Origin: Streptococcus sp. F0442
GTDB taxonomy: Bacteria > Bacillota > Bacilli > Lactobacillales > Streptococcaceae
Direction of reading: 5' to 3'
Assembly (NCBI RefSeq): GCF_000314795.2
Contig: NZ_KB373315.1
Location: 184,501 to 248,500 of the forward strand
Length of the DNA stretch: 64,000 nt
Both the position numbers and the translations under genes were made by a program. The notes below the pieces were generated by a model that was not told the origin of the DNA, ran no database searches, and was given only the letters and a program-made list of their open reading frames with translations. Of this stretch, positions 52,412-61,887 are shown in pieces; positions within the stretch are counted from its first letter, which is position 1; each line of letters begins with the position of its first letter.

Positions 52412-52452
52412 AAAAGATAGAAAGTTCGATATAGAAGAAAAAAGGAGACAAA

Positions 52453-52902
52453 ATGGACAAGATGCAAGGGGGCTACCAAGCTTTACAGATACGCTTGTTG
52501 AACGGGCGACTTTTTCAAAAACTCTTGAGCAAGGAACCAGATGCTCAATACAGAAGTGAACAAGGGAAAATTTTAACGATTTTGTGGAAGCAAGAGTTGG
52601 GGTGCGCTACCGCAACTGATATCGCTCTTGCGACGGGTCTAGCCAATAATACATTGACCAGTATGGTTAAGAAATTGGAAGCACAAGGTTTGGTTACGAT
52701 TCAACCTTGCACGCAGGATAAAAGGAAAAAATATATTTCTTTGACAGACCTCGGTTGGGCGCAAAAAGAAATTGGAGACCGTGTCAGTAAAGAACTGGGA
52801 GAGATTTTCTATCAAGGATTTTCGGATCAAGAAATCCGAGAATTTGAGGAGTATCAAGAGCGTATAATCTCAAATCTAAAAGCTAAAGAGAATGACATCT
52901 AG
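52453..52902 (+). CDS. MarR family transcriptional regulator
   Basis: A 149-residue winged-helix regulator. 'GCATATDIALATGLANNTLTSMVKKL' region (20 residues from about 51) is the recognition helix and 'TLTSMVKKLEAQGLVTIQP' the wing. It is the first gene of an operon with an NAD(P)-binding protein and a glycine-betaine-type transporter. The palindrome at 52365 is the probable operator. The ligand is not known. AGGAGA precedes the ATG. Confidence 0.88.
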   Translation: MDKMQGGYQALQIRLLNGRLFQKLLSKEPDAQYRSEQGKILTILWKQELGCATATDIALATGLANNTLTSMVKKLEAQGLVTIQPCTQDKRKKYISLTDLGWAQKEIGDRVSKELGEIFYQGFSDQEIREFEEYQERIISNLKAKENDI

Positions 52903-52920
52903 GGAAAGGAAGTAGCAGTT

Positions 52921-53775
52921 ATGATTGGCATTACAGGGGTAACAGGGAAATTAGGTTCTTATGTGGCTAATCTTATAGATCAGAAAGGAATCGCTTCAGT
53001 CCATCTGGCAAGAAGTCCAGAGCGTGCAAAACTCTACGCGTCTGCGGAAATCCGTAAAATGGTGTATGCCAATACTCCAGAGGTGGTTGAGGCCTTGAAG
53101 GGGATCGATATCTTGTTGATGGTTTCTGCTCGGGAAAATCCAGAGCGTGTCAAGGAACACAAGGGCTTTTTAGATGCTGCAAAGCTAGCAGGAGTAGAGC
53201 ATATCGTCTATACCTCCTTTTATGGGGCAGATGAGAAGGCAACTTTCACCTTGTCTCGAGATCATGCCCAGACGGAAGCCTATATCAAGGAGTTAGGATT
53301 CACCTACACTTTTTTGAGAGATAATTTTTACTTGGACTTCCTGATTGATATGGCGCTTGAAAACGGAGAGATTCGTGGTCCGGCAGGCAGTGGTCTTGTG
53401 TCAGCTGTTGCCCGTAAGGACACATCTAGGGTTGCAGCAGAGATTCTTTTAAATCCTAAGGAGTGGGAAAATCAAACCTTGAATTTGACAGGGCCAGAGG
53501 ATCTTTCCATGGAAGAAATCGTAGCGCTTCTCTCAAAAAATACCGGTAAGACCATCAAGTATGTAGATGAATCAGTAGAAGAAGCTTATGAGTCACGGAA
53601 AAAATGGCCAGCACAAACTTGGGAGTACGATGCCTGGGTCAGCACCTATACAGCGATTAAAGCTGGGGAACAAGCTGGGGTTTCTACAGATGTCGAAAAA
53701 GTCCTAGGTCATCCGGCAAGTAGCCTATTGGATACTCTTAGAGACAGAAAACTTATAGAGGAAGAATATGATTGA
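52921..53775 (+). CDS. NAD(P)-binding protein (NmrA/QorB-like)
   Basis: A 284-residue Rossmann protein. The nucleotide motif is 'GITGVTGKLGSYV' (residues 3-15). 'HIVYTSFYGAD' and 'YTFLRDNFYLDFL' are typical of NmrA-like and QorB-like atypical short-chain dehydrogenases. It could be a quinone or aldehyde reductase or a redox sensor. It lies 18 bp after marR and overlaps the transporter ATPase gene by 8 bp. Confidence 0.83.
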   Translation: MIGITGVTGKLGSYVANLIDQKGIASVHLARSPERAKLYASAEIRKMVYANTPEVVEALKGIDILLMVSARENPERVKEHKGFLDAAKLAGVEHIVYTSFYGADEKATFTLSRDHAQTEAYIKELGFTYTFLRDNFYLDFLIDMALENGEIRGPAGSGLVSAVARKDTSRVAAEILLNPKEWENQTLNLTGPEDLSMEEIVALLSKNTGKTIKYVDESVEEAYESRKKWPAQTWEYDAWVSTYTAIKAGEQAGVSTDVEKVLGHPASSLLDTLRDRKLIEEEYD

Positions 53776-54496
53776 ATACAAACATGTAGCCTTGCGCTAC
53801 ACGGATACAGACATTTTAAAAGATGTCAATCTCCGGATTGAAGATGGAGAATTTATGGTCCTTGTGGGACCTTCAGGATCTGGAAAAACTACCATGCTCA
53901 AGATGATCAATCGTCTTTTGGAGCCGACAGATGGCAATATTTATAGGGACGGAAAACGCATCAAGGACTATGATGAACGAGAGTTACGTCTTTCTACTGG
54001 TTATGTTTTGCAGGCCATTGCTCTCTTTCCAAATCTAACGGTTGCTGAAAATATTGCACTGATTCCTGAGATGAAGGGCTGGAGCAAGGAACAAATAGCC
54101 TCTAAAACAGAAGAACTCTTGGATAAGGTGGGTCTGCCCGCTACAGATTATGCTCATCGTTTACCAAGCGAGTTATCGGGTGGGGAGCAACAACGGATTG
54201 GGATTGTGCGGGCCATCATTGCAGAGCCAAAGATTCTATTGATGGACGAGCCATTTTCAGCCTTGGATGCCATTTCCCGCAAACAGCTACAGACTCTCAC
54301 CAAAGACTTGCACAAGGAGTTCGGCATGACCACTATTTTTGTTACACACGATACCGATGAAGCCTTGAAATTAGGCGATCGCATTGCAGTGCTACAAGAA
54401 GGAGAGATTGTGCAGGTGGCGGATTCTGAGACCATTCTAGCCCAGCCAGTCAACGACTTTGTTGCGGATTTGTTTGGAGGTGCTCACCATGTCTAA
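53768..54496 (+). CDS. ABC transporter ATP-binding protein (OpuCA/ProV-like)
   Basis: A 242-residue ABC ATPase of the quaternary amine group. Walker A '[10 protein letters not shown]' (about 36-45), signature '[11 protein letters not shown]', Walker B '[12 protein letters not shown]', H-loop 'VTHDTDEA'. The C-terminal CBS domains of classic OpuCA, which sense ionic strength, are missing, so activity may not be osmotically gated. It overlaps the neighbouring permease gene by 8 bp. Confidence 0.88.
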   Translation: MIEYKHVALRYTDTDILKDVNLRIEDGEFMVLVGPSGSGKTTMLKMINRLLEPTDGNIYRDGKRIKDYDERELRLSTGYVLQAIALFPNLTVAENIALIPEMKGWSKEQIASKTEELLDKVGLPATDYAHRLPSELSGGEQQRIGIVRAIIAEPKILLMDEPFSALDAISRKQLQTLTKDLHKEFGMTTIFVTHDTDEALKLGDRIAVLQEGEIVQVADSETILAQPVNDFVADLFGGAHHV

Positions 54497-56009
54497 ACTA
54501 TTTGCAACCTTTCAAGAACGCTTTGGAGACTGGCTCACTGCACTGGGGCAACATGTGCAACTGTCATTACTGACCTTGCTCCTTGCGATTTTTCTGGCGG
54601 TCCCTCTGGCTATTTATTTAAGTACACGCAAGAGAGCCAGCAACTGGGTTTTGCAGGTAGCTGGGATCTTCCAGACTATTCCTTCCATGGCCCTTTTGGG
54701 GCTCTTCATACCCGTCATGGGAATCGGGACGCTTCCGGCCTTGACAGCTCTCGTCATCTATGCCATTTTTCCCATTCTTCAAAATACCATCACCGGTTTA
54801 CAAGGGATTGATCCAAGCCTTGAAGAAGCGGGAACCGCCTTTGGGATGACCAAGTGGGAGCGCTTGAAGAAGTTTGAGATTCCCTTGGCCATGCCCGTCA
54901 TCATGTCTGGGATCCGAACAGCAGCTGTGATGATTATCGGGACAGCTACCCTAGCTGCCTTGATTGGAGCAGGGGGACTCGGTTCCTTTATCCTTCTGGG
55001 GATTGACCGCAATAATGCCAGTCTGATTTTGATCGGTGCCCTGTCTTCTGCCTTCTTGGCCATCGCCTTTAACCTTCTTCTCAAATGGATGGAAAAGGCC
55101 AAATTGCGGACCATCTTTGCGGCTTTTGCGGTAATGGTTATCGGATTGGGAGCTAGCTATACACCAAGTCTTCTTCCCAAACAGGAAAAAGAAAATCTGG
55201 TCATCGCTGGGAAGTTAGGTCCTGAACCGGAAATTCTAGCCAATATGTATAAAATTTTGATCGAAGGAAACACGGACATGACAGTGACCGTCAAACCGAA
55301 TTTTGGCAAGACCACCTTCCTCTATGAAGCTCTGAAAAAAGGGGATATTGCTATCTATCCAGAGTTTACAGGGACCGTGACCGAAAGTCTCCTCAAACCG
55401 GTGCCACAAGTCGGCCATGATCCAGAAGCAGTCTATCAAGCGGCTCGAGATGGGATCAAGAAACAAGACAACCTGGCCTTGCTCAAACCCATGGCTTATC
55501 AGAATACCTATGCTGTTGCAGTCCCTAAGAAAATTGCCCAAGAGTATGGCCTCAAGACCATTTCAGATTTGAAAAAGTTGGAAGGACAACTCAAGGCAGG
55601 ATTTACCTTGGAGTTTAATGACAGAGAGGATGGGAACAAGGGCTTGCAGAAGGTTTACGGACTCCATTTACAAGTCTCCACCATGGAGCCAGCCCTTCGC
55701 TACCAGGCGATCCAGTCCGGTGATATCCAGATCACAGATGCTTACTCAACGGATGCCGAGCTGGCTCGCTATGACCTGGTGGTCCTTGAAGATGACAAGC
55801 AACTCTTCCCGCCATATCAAGGAGCACCCCTCATGAAAGAAGCTCTTCTTAAGAAACACCCTGAATTGGAAGGGATTCTCAATCAGTTAGCTGGTAAAAT
55901 CACAGCAGAGCAAATGAGCCAGATGAACTACCAAGTCGGAGTAGAAGGCAAGTCTGCTGCTCAAGTGGCGCGTGACTTTTTGGTAAAAGAAGGTTTTATT
56001 AAAAATTAA
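54489..56009 (+). CDS. Fused permease and substrate-binding protein of an osmoprotectant/choline-type ABC transporter
   Basis: A 506-residue fusion: residues 1-215 are a BPD_transp_1 permease with about five helices ('[20 protein letters not shown]' coupling loop), and residues about 235-506 a QAT/OpuAC binding domain ('[17 protein letters not shown]', '[13 protein letters not shown]', '[15 protein letters not shown]'). In streptococci this architecture transports choline, betaine or related quaternary amines. ATG 54489 follows GGAGGTG; the frame from 54459 has no ribosome site. Confidence 0.9.
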   Translation: MSKLFATFQERFGDWLTALGQHVQLSLLTLLLAIFLAVPLAIYLSTRKRASNWVLQVAGIFQTIPSMALLGLFIPVMGIGTLPALTALVIYAIFPILQNTITGLQGIDPSLEEAGTAFGMTKWERLKKFEIPLAMPVIMSGIRTAAVMIIGTATLAALIGAGGLGSFILLGIDRNNASLILIGALSSAFLAIAFNLLLKWMEKAKLRTIFAAFAVMVIGLGASYTPSLLPKQEKENLVIAGKLGPEPEILANMYKILIEGNTDMTVTVKPNFGKTTFLYEALKKGDIAIYPEFTGTVTESLLKPVPQVGHDPEAVYQAARDGIKKQDNLALLKPMAYQNTYAVAVPKKIAQEYGLKTISDLKKLEGQLKAGFTLEFNDREDGNKGLQKVYGLHLQVSTMEPALRYQAIQSGDIQITDAYSTDAELARYDLVVLEDDKQLFPPYQGAPLMKEALLKKHPELEGILNQLAGKITAEQMSQMNYQVGVEGKSAAQVARDFLVKEGFIKN

Positions 56010-56144
56010 CAAACAATTCTCAAGTCTTCGCACTTGAGGATCTTTTGATAGAAAGCAATTTTAACCCCTTTCAGCAAGCTTTTGTTATAGAGGGAGAGAC
56101 CTTCTCTTCAAAAACTCTCCATTGAGTCTAGCTTAAAATTGTGT

Positions 56145-56150
56145 TACAAT
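56145..56150 (+). promoter_or_regulatory. -10 of the GATase gene (extended)
   Basis: TGTTACAAT (56142-56150). Transcription would begin near 56157, so the mRNA leader is about 30 nt. Confidence 0.5.
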
Positions 56151-56187
56151 AAGCCTTGAAAACGAATGAAAGTATATGGAAACAAGT

Positions 56188-56883
56188 ATGAAAAAAAGAC
56201 CAGTGATTGGAATTACAGGAAATGAAAGACCCTTCCCAGATGATCCAGACGCGAACATGAGTTATGCGGCGACTGGTTTTGTCGAAGCGGTCAAAGAGGC
56301 GGGAGGAATTCCCTTGATCTTGCCAATTGGAGATGCGGACATGGCCAAACACTACATGTCGATGATTGATAAGCTCATCATTACTGGTGGTCAAAATGTC
56401 TTGCCCAAGTTTTATGGAGAAGAAATCACCATTGATAGCGATGACTACCTCTTAAAACGTGATCTTTTTGAGTTGGCCTTGATTGAGGAAGCGCGTGCGG
56501 TTAAAAAAGCTATCTTTACCGTCTGCCGTGGGACCCAGCTCTATAATGTTGCATTGGGTGGAACTTTGCATCAAGATATTGAGGATCATTGGCAGGACAA
56601 TCCAGGTCAGTACACCAGCCAAGAGCTGGTGACCAAGGATCAGACGATCTTGCAAGAAATCTATGGCAAGACCAGTCGCATCAATTCCTTTCACCATCAA
56701 AGTATCAAAGACTTGGCAGATGGCTTAGAAGTAATCGCGCAGGATCCCAAAGACGGCGTCATAGAGGCGGTTCAATCCACAGATGAGAGTCGTTTTCTCG
56801 GCGTTCAATGGCATCCGGAACTGCGTTTTGACAAGAGTCCAGCAGACCATAAACTCTTTGAATATGTTGTGAATGACTTATAA
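56188..56883 (+). CDS. Class I glutamine amidotransferase, gamma-glutamyl-GABA hydrolase-like (PuuD family)
   Basis: A 231-residue peptidase C26 protein. Nucleophile Cys is in 'FTVCRGTQLYN', and the His/Glu of the triad are in 'GVQWHPELRFD'. Members cleave gamma-glutamyl amide bonds, for example in gamma-glutamyl-GABA. The start MKKRPVIGITG at 56188 aligns with homologues and has GGA seven bases upstream; ATG 56176 is an alternative. A strong terminator follows. Confidence 0.85.
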   Translation: MKKRPVIGITGNERPFPDDPDANMSYAATGFVEAVKEAGGIPLILPIGDADMAKHYMSMIDKLIITGGQNVLPKFYGEEITIDSDDYLLKRDLFELALIEEARAVKKAIFTVCRGTQLYNVALGGTLHQDIEDHWQDNPGQYTSQELVTKDQTILQEIYGKTSRINSFHHQSIKDLADGLEVIAQDPKDGVIEAVQSTDESRFLGVQWHPELRFDKSPADHKLFEYVVNDL

Positions 56884-56891
56884 TGAGGACC

Positions 56892-56926
56892 AGCTCCCTT
56901 AGGAATTTTTCTAAGGGAGCTTTTTC
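56892..56926 (+). terminator. Terminator after the GATase gene
   Basis: AGCTCCCTTAG (56892-56902) / CTAAGGGAGCT (56911-56921) followed by five Ts. Confidence 0.9.
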
Positions 56927-57017
56927 TTTAATCTGCGTAAGAAAGACTGTAAATTGTGCCTAGGTTTTGGGGGAGGATTCGCTACAATAGAGCTAGTAGA
57001 ATGAGGAGGATTAGGAC

Positions 57018-58403
57018 ATGTTTCAATTTCCAAAGGATTTTTTATGGGGGAGTTCGACCTCGGGTCCACAGACAGAAGGGCGTCTAGATCAGGATGGAAA
57101 AGGTGACAATCTCTGGGATTACTGGTATAGGATCGAACCCAATCGCTTTTATCAAGGGCAGGGACCGGAGAAAACATCGACTTTTTATGAACACTGGGAA
57201 GAAGATCTGGATCTCTTATTAGAAACGGGCCACACCGCCTTTCGGACGTCTATTCAGTGGTCCCGCATTTTCCCGGAAGGCCGAGGGGGGATCAATCAAG
57301 CGGGTGTCGATTTCTACCGTCGTGTCTTTGAAAAGATTAAGGAAAAAGGGATTCACCTCTTGGTCAACCTCTATCATTTTGATTTGCCGATGGCTCTCCA
57401 AGAGCAGAGCGATGGTTGGGAAAACAAGGAAACCGCCTATGCTTATCAAGAATATGCGCGTTTTTGTTTCAAGACCTATGGGGATCTGGTCGACCAGTGG
57501 ATCACCTTTAATGAACCCATTGTCCCTGTGGAGTTTGGTTATTTTTATGATGCCCATTTTCCTCATAAGGTAGATGCAGCTGCAGCTGTAAAAGTAGCCT
57601 ACCACACCCAGTTAGCAAGCTCTCTAGCGGTCAAGGCCTGTCACGAGGTGGATCCCAATTCCCGGATCGGAATTGTGCTCAATCTGACACCAGCCTACCC
57701 TCGGAGCCAGCATCCAGAAGATGTGAAAGCCGCTCGTATCGCCGAGCTCTTTCAAGCCAAATCTTTTTTAGATCCTTCTGTTCTTGGCCATTATCCTCAA
57801 GAATTAGTGGAGATCTTGCGGGAGCGTGATCTCTTGCCAGATTATGATCCATTTGAGTTGCGCTTGATGGAAGAAAATACCGTCGACTATCTAGGCGTTA
57901 ACTATTACCAACCACTCCGTGTGGCAGCTCCTCGTTATGCTCCGAATCCAGCTTCTCCCCTACTCTTTGAGCAATTTTATGAACCCTATGTCATGCCAGG
58001 CCGCAAGATTAATCCCCACCGTGGTTGGGAAATCTATGAGCAAGGTCTGTATGACATTGCTCAAAATATTAAGGAAAATTATGACAATATCGAGTGGATT
58101 TTGACAGAAAATGGGATGGGAGTCGAAGGTGAGGAAAAATTCCGTGAAGATGGGGTGATCCAAGATGACTACCGGATTGACTTTGTCAAAGACCATCTCC
58201 GTGAGCTCCACCGGGCTATTCAAGATGGCGCCAACTGTAAAGGCTATTTGATCTGGACCTTTATTGACTGCTGGTCTTGGCTCAATGGTTACAAGAACCG
58301 CTATGGTCTTGTTGAACTAGACCTAGCTACTCAAGAAAGACGTCTGAAAAAATCCGGTCATTGGTTCCGTGAGTTGAGCCAGCAGAATGGATTTGAAGAG
58401 TAG
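57018..58403 (+). CDS. GH1 family 6-phospho-beta-glucosidase
   Basis: A 461-residue glycoside hydrolase family 1 enzyme. The acid/base Glu is in 'WITFNEPIVP' and the nucleophile Glu in 'ILTENGMG'. The start 'FPKDFLWGSSTSGPQTEG' and 'GYLIWTFIDCWSW' are conserved. The bacterial PTS-linked subgroup hydrolyses phosphorylated beta-glucosides such as cellobiose-6-P or salicin-6-P. No PTS gene is adjacent. AGGAGGA precedes the ATG, and the promoter -10 TACAAT lies near 56980. A terminator follows. Confidence 0.88.
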   Translation: MFQFPKDFLWGSSTSGPQTEGRLDQDGKGDNLWDYWYRIEPNRFYQGQGPEKTSTFYEHWEEDLDLLLETGHTAFRTSIQWSRIFPEGRGGINQAGVDFYRRVFEKIKEKGIHLLVNLYHFDLPMALQEQSDGWENKETAYAYQEYARFCFKTYGDLVDQWITFNEPIVPVEFGYFYDAHFPHKVDAAAAVKVAYHTQLASSLAVKACHEVDPNSRIGIVLNLTPAYPRSQHPEDVKAARIAELFQAKSFLDPSVLGHYPQELVEILRERDLLPDYDPFELRLMEENTVDYLGVNYYQPLRVAAPRYAPNPASPLLFEQFYEPYVMPGRKINPHRGWEIYEQGLYDIAQNIKENYDNIEWILTENGMGVEGEEKFREDGVIQDDYRIDFVKDHLRELHRAIQDGANCKGYLIWTFIDCWSWLNGYKNRYGLVELDLATQERRLKKSGHWFRELSQQNGFEE

Positions 58404-58411
58404 AAAAAGCA

Positions 58412-58443
58412 ACCTATCAACCAAGATGTTGATAGGTTTTTCT
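58412..58443 (+). terminator. Terminator after the GH1 gene
   Basis: AACCTATCAAC (58412-58422) / GTTGATAGGTT (58429-58439), then Ts. Confidence 0.9.
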
Positions 58444-58484
58444 TAACTCTCCCTTAACTAGACCAATTTTCTTATATTTCCTAG

Positions 58485-58513
58485 TTGACAAACTGGAAGA
58501 AGCATTGTATACT
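58485..58513 (+). promoter_or_regulatory. glmS promoter
   Basis: TTGACA (58485-58490), 17 bp, TATACT (58508-58513). Transcription should start near 58520, leaving a leader of about 115 nt. Confidence 0.8.
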
Positions 58514-58523
58514 GACTCCGCTG

Positions 58524-58624
58524 GTTACTTTTTTGGTAAATTAGACTAGACCAATTTTAAAGTAACTGAGAAATTGACCATAGGTCGTTTGACTAAGTAA
58601 AGGGGAAAGTATAGCAAGGCTATA
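58524..58624 (+). promoter_or_regulatory. Structured glmS 5' leader
   Basis: GTTACTTT (58524-58531) pairs with AAAGTAAC (58559-58566), and inside it TTGGT (58533-58537) pairs with ACCAA (58550-58554). A second hairpin, TATAGC-AAG-GCTATA (58610-58624), lies between AGGGG (58600-58605) and the start codon. It is not a glmS ribozyme (no conserved core). A regulatory role is inferred. Confidence 0.5.
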
Positions 58625-58635
58625 TCGTAAAGACT

Positions 58636-60444
58636 ATGTGCGGAATCGTTGGTGTTGTAGGAAATACAAATGCTACGGATATTTTGATTCAAGGACTTGA
58701 AAAACTCGAATACCGAGGCTATGACTCTGCGGGTGTTTTTCTGGCTAGTGAAGGCAAGAGCCAATTGGTGAAGGCCGTCGGCCGTATTGCAGAATTATCA
58801 GCTAAGGCAGAAGGTGTCGAAGGGGATGCCGGAATTGGACATACCCGTTGGGCCACTCATGGGAAACCAACTGAGGACAATGCCCACCCACACCGTTCGG
58901 AGACAGGTCGTTTTGTTTTGGTCCACAATGGCGTCATTGAAAACTACCTTGAAATCAAGGAAGAATACCTAGCTGGTCACCATTTCAAGGGGCAAACAGA
59001 TACAGAAATTGCAGCCCACTTGATCGGAAAATTTGCTGAAGAAGAGGGCTTGTCTACGCTTGAAGCCTTCAAAAAAGCTCTCCACATCATCCGTGGAGCC
59101 TATGCTTTTGCTTTGATGGACGCGGAAGATCCAAGCACCATCTATGTGGCAAAAAATAAATCACCACTCTTGATCGGTCTTGGCGATGGCTACAATATGG
59201 TCTGCTCAGATGCTATGGCCATGATCCGTGAAACCAACCAATACATGGAAATCCATGACCAAGAGTTGGTGATTGTCAAAGCTGATAGCGTTGAAGTCCA
59301 AGACTACGACGGAAATCGTCGTGAGCGCGCTAGCTACATGGCTGAACTCGATCTTTCTGATATCGGCAAGGGAACTTATCCTTACTACATGCTCAAGGAA
59401 ATTGACGAGCAACCAACCGTGATGCGTAAACTCATCCAAGCCTATACAGATGAATCTGGTCAAGTAGTGGTAGACCCAGCTATCATCAAGGCTGTTCAAG
59501 AGGCAGACCGCATTTACATCCTTGCGGCAGGGACCTCTTACCACGCAGGATTTGCTTCTAAGAAGATGTTGGAAGAATTGACAGATACCCCAGTAGAACT
59601 CGGTATCTCCTCTGAGTGGGGCTACGGCATGCCACTTCTCAGCAAGAAACCACTCTTCATCTTTATCAGCCAATCTGGTGAAACAGCCGATAGCCGCCAA
59701 GTATTGGTCAAAGCCAATGAAATGGGCATTCCAAGCTTGACAGTGACTAATGTGCCAGGTTCAACTCTTTCACGTGAAGCAGACATGACTATGTTGCTCC
59801 ATGCAGGTCCTGAAATTGCGGTCGCTTCTACTAAGGCTTATACGGCTCAAATCGCAGCCCTTGCTTTTCTTGCCAAAGCTGTTGGGGAAGCCAATGGCAA
59901 TGAAAAGGCCAAAGCCTTTGATTTGGTGCACGAATTGTCTATCGTTGCCCAATCGATCGAATCAACCCTTTCAGAAAAAGAAGTGATCGACGAAAAAGTT
60001 CGTGGCTTATTAGAAACAACCCGCAATGCTTTCTATATCGGACGTGGCCAAGATTACTATGTTGCCATGGAAGCCAGTCTGAAACTAAAAGAAATTTCTT
60101 ACATCCAATGTGAAGGCTTCGCAGCGGGTGAGTTGAAACACGGGACCATTGCTTTGATCGAAGACGGCACACCAGTCATTGCCCTCTTGTCGGATCCAGT
60201 CCTAGCTAGCCACACTCGTGGAAACATCCAAGAAGTCGCAGCACGTGGGGCTCATGTCTTAACCATTGCAGAAGAAAATGTTGCGAAAGAGACAGATGAT
60301 TTAGTCTTGACAGCGGTTCACCCTTACCTCTCTCCAATCTCAATGGTGGTGCCAACCCAATTGATTGCTTACTTTGCAACCCTTCATCGTGGGCTCGATG
60401 TTGATAAACCACGGAACCTTGCTAAGTCTGTAACAGTTGAATAA
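58636..60444 (+). CDS. glmS: Glutamine-fructose-6-phosphate aminotransferase GlmS
   Basis: A 602-residue enzyme. It makes glucosamine-6-phosphate from fructose-6-phosphate and glutamine, the first step to UDP-GlcNAc and peptidoglycan. The N-terminal glutaminase starts MCGIVGVVGN, where Cys becomes the N-terminal nucleophile. Two SIS domains bind sugar ('AAGTSYHAGF', 'ISQSGETADSRQVL', 'SYIQCEGFAAGELKHGTI'). The C-terminus LAKSVTVE is conserved. The start codon has only a weak AAAG site directly upstream. A terminator follows. Confidence 0.97.
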   Translation: MCGIVGVVGNTNATDILIQGLEKLEYRGYDSAGVFLASEGKSQLVKAVGRIAELSAKAEGVEGDAGIGHTRWATHGKPTEDNAHPHRSETGRFVLVHNGVIENYLEIKEEYLAGHHFKGQTDTEIAAHLIGKFAEEEGLSTLEAFKKALHIIRGAYAFALMDAEDPSTIYVAKNKSPLLIGLGDGYNMVCSDAMAMIRETNQYMEIHDQELVIVKADSVEVQDYDGNRRERASYMAELDLSDIGKGTYPYYMLKEIDEQPTVMRKLIQAYTDESGQVVVDPAIIKAVQEADRIYILAAGTSYHAGFASKKMLEELTDTPVELGISSEWGYGMPLLSKKPLFIFISQSGETADSRQVLVKANEMGIPSLTVTNVPGSTLSREADMTMLLHAGPEIAVASTKAYTAQIAALAFLAKAVGEANGNEKAKAFDLVHELSIVAQSIESTLSEKEVIDEKVRGLLETTRNAFYIGRGQDYYVAMEASLKLKEISYIQCEGFAAGELKHGTIALIEDGTPVIALLSDPVLASHTRGNIQEVAARGAHVLTIAEENVAKETDDLVLTAVHPYLSPISMVVPTQLIAYFATLHRGLDVDKPRNLAKSVTVE

Positions 60445-60464
60445 ATTTGTCTATATAAAAAAAC

Positions 60465-60503
60465 ATCCTCGTTAGGTTTTTCCTAACGAGGATATTTGTT
60501 TTT
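60465..60503 (+). terminator. Terminator after glmS
   Basis: ATCCTCGTTAGG (60465-60476) / CCTAACGAGGAT (60482-60493), five-base loop, downstream T-rich tail. Confidence 0.85.
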
Positions 60504-60867
60504 AAGGGGCAAAGCCGAATCCACAGCCCATGATTGGTTAGAGGATGGGGAAAACGTGATCCTTGGCCTCAAAATAAGCCAATCTTCCCCTAAAAGGAAG
60601 GGGTATAGTTGATTTTTATAACAGGGTCAAGAAAAGATCAAAGGGATCCATTTCTTCTAAAATGAAAGAATAGATAAGAATGCGCGCAAGTCTTTGTTTT
60701 CAAGGACTTGCGTGTTTTTTGATACCTGCCTCCATAAAGAAATGTTAAGGCTTTGATAGGGAAAATATATTAGTCAGCTAGTTTTCGAGGTGATATCATG
60801 GTTACAAATTTCAGAAGGGCAGCAGTCAGTTTTCCTTTTGAAGAAGATATTGAGGAGGTTTCATGGA
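60504..60867 (+). other. Intergenic region with a second terminator; possible small RNA
   Basis: 364 bp between glmS and the UroD-like operon. No ORF with a ribosome site was found until 60868. CGCAAGTC (60684-60691) pairs with GACTTGCG (60704-60712) and is followed by six Ts, so something upstream of it is transcribed. Downstream is the shared AT-rich motif 60752-60776. Confidence 0.4.
60752..60776 (+). promoter_or_regulatory. Shared upstream motif of the two UroD-like genes, copy 1
   Basis: TTTGATAGGG followed by AAAATATATTAGTCA. A closely matching block, CTTGATAAAA then ATATATATTAGTCA, lies at 62106-62130. Both stand about 60-90 bp before the start codons. Candidate operator. Confidence 0.5.
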
Positions 60868-61869
60868 ATGAGTAAAAAAGAATTGGTTCTTCGTGCCATT
60901 CGAGGCGAAGCAGTAGAGCGAATCCCTGTAGGATTTTGGCTCCATTATGTGACTCAAGAAGAAAAAGAATTGGGGCTAGACAATCCAGCTGTACTTGAAA
61001 AGAGTATCAAAGGACACCAACACTATGTTGAAGAAAGTTCCCCTGATTTTGTCAAGATCATGAGCGATGGCTTCTTCCGCTATCCGAGTGCTCTTTATTC
61101 GAAAGAGATCACATCGATCCAAGAATTGAAGAATATTCAACCCATTGGAGAGCATCATCCTTGGATTGAAGAGCAGATTAAAGTAGTCAAGGAAATTCGT
61201 TCTCATTTCCATGAAGAGATTGCTTCTTTCTACAATATCTTCTCGCCCATTTCTTATTTGAAACGCTGGTTCCGGACAGATCAATCCCGTGGGGACCAAG
61301 TGATTGCGGCCTTTCTCAAGGAAGATCCAGAAACCTTGGCCCATGTCCTTGATGTCATCGCAGGAGACATCGCCATTCTTAGTCGCCGCTTGATTCAAGA
61401 AGCAGGAGTGGAAGGGATTTACTTCTCAACCCAGCAGGTCCAAGATGAGCGTGTGACAGAGGAAGAATACCGTAAGATAATTGAACCTAGTAACATCGCT
61501 GTCCTAGAAGCTGCCAATGAAGCGGGTGGCATCAATATCCTTCATATTTGTGGTTTTGAAGGAGCCAGCAATGAAGTGGAACTCTTCAAGGATTATCCAG
61601 CTCAAGTCATTAACTGGGCAACTCATCATGAAGGGCTCAGTTTAGCAGAGGGACGCAAGCTCTTTGGTGATCGTGCCGTCTTGGGTGGCTTTGTCAATGG
61701 TAAGAAAGGATTACTCTACCAAGGGGAACGAGCAGCGATTGAGCAAGAAACCCGTCGCTTGGTGGCAGAAGCGGGAAGTCGCGGTTTGATCCTTGGGGCA
61801 GACTGTACCGTACCAGATGATTTCCAATTGGAACGCTTAGACTGGGTGCGTCAAGCAGCCGTCTTGTAA
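60868..61869 (+). CDS. UroD-superfamily protein, MtaA/MtbA-like methyltransferase type (paralogue 1)
   Basis: A 333-residue TIM-barrel protein of the uroporphyrinogen decarboxylase superfamily. It carries 'ILHICGFEG' (His226-x-Cys228) and 'ILGADCTVP' (Cys313), which together are the zinc HxC...C motif of the methylcobamide:thiol methyltransferase branch (MtaA/MtbA). Streptococci do not make haem, so a HemE role is unlikely. Substrate and pathway are not known. ATG 60868 has AGGAGG nine bases upstream; the frame reaching 60790 lacks a ribosome site. It is followed by a 66-residue ORF and a paralogue. Confidence 0.8.
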   Translation: MSKKELVLRAIRGEAVERIPVGFWLHYVTQEEKELGLDNPAVLEKSIKGHQHYVEESSPDFVKIMSDGFFRYPSALYSKEITSIQELKNIQPIGEHHPWIEEQIKVVKEIRSHFHEEIASFYNIFSPISYLKRWFRTDQSRGDQVIAAFLKEDPETLAHVLDVIAGDIAILSRRLIQEAGVEGIYFSTQQVQDERVTEEEYRKIIEPSNIAVLEAANEAGGINILHICGFEGASNEVELFKDYPAQVINWATHHEGLSLAEGRKLFGDRAVLGGFVNGKKGLLYQGERAAIEQETRRLVAEAGSRGLILGADCTVPDDFQLERLDWVRQAAVL

Positions 61870-61887
61870 AAAAGTAAGGAGAGGGAG

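Noticed and set aside
58485..58636. glmS ribozyme
   Set aside because: The leader is too short and lacks the conserved ribozyme core; only simple hairpins are visible.
60868..61869. Annotation as HemE uroporphyrinogen decarboxylase
   Set aside because: HxC...C zinc motif and lack of a haem pathway in streptococci favour the methyltransferase branch of the superfamily.
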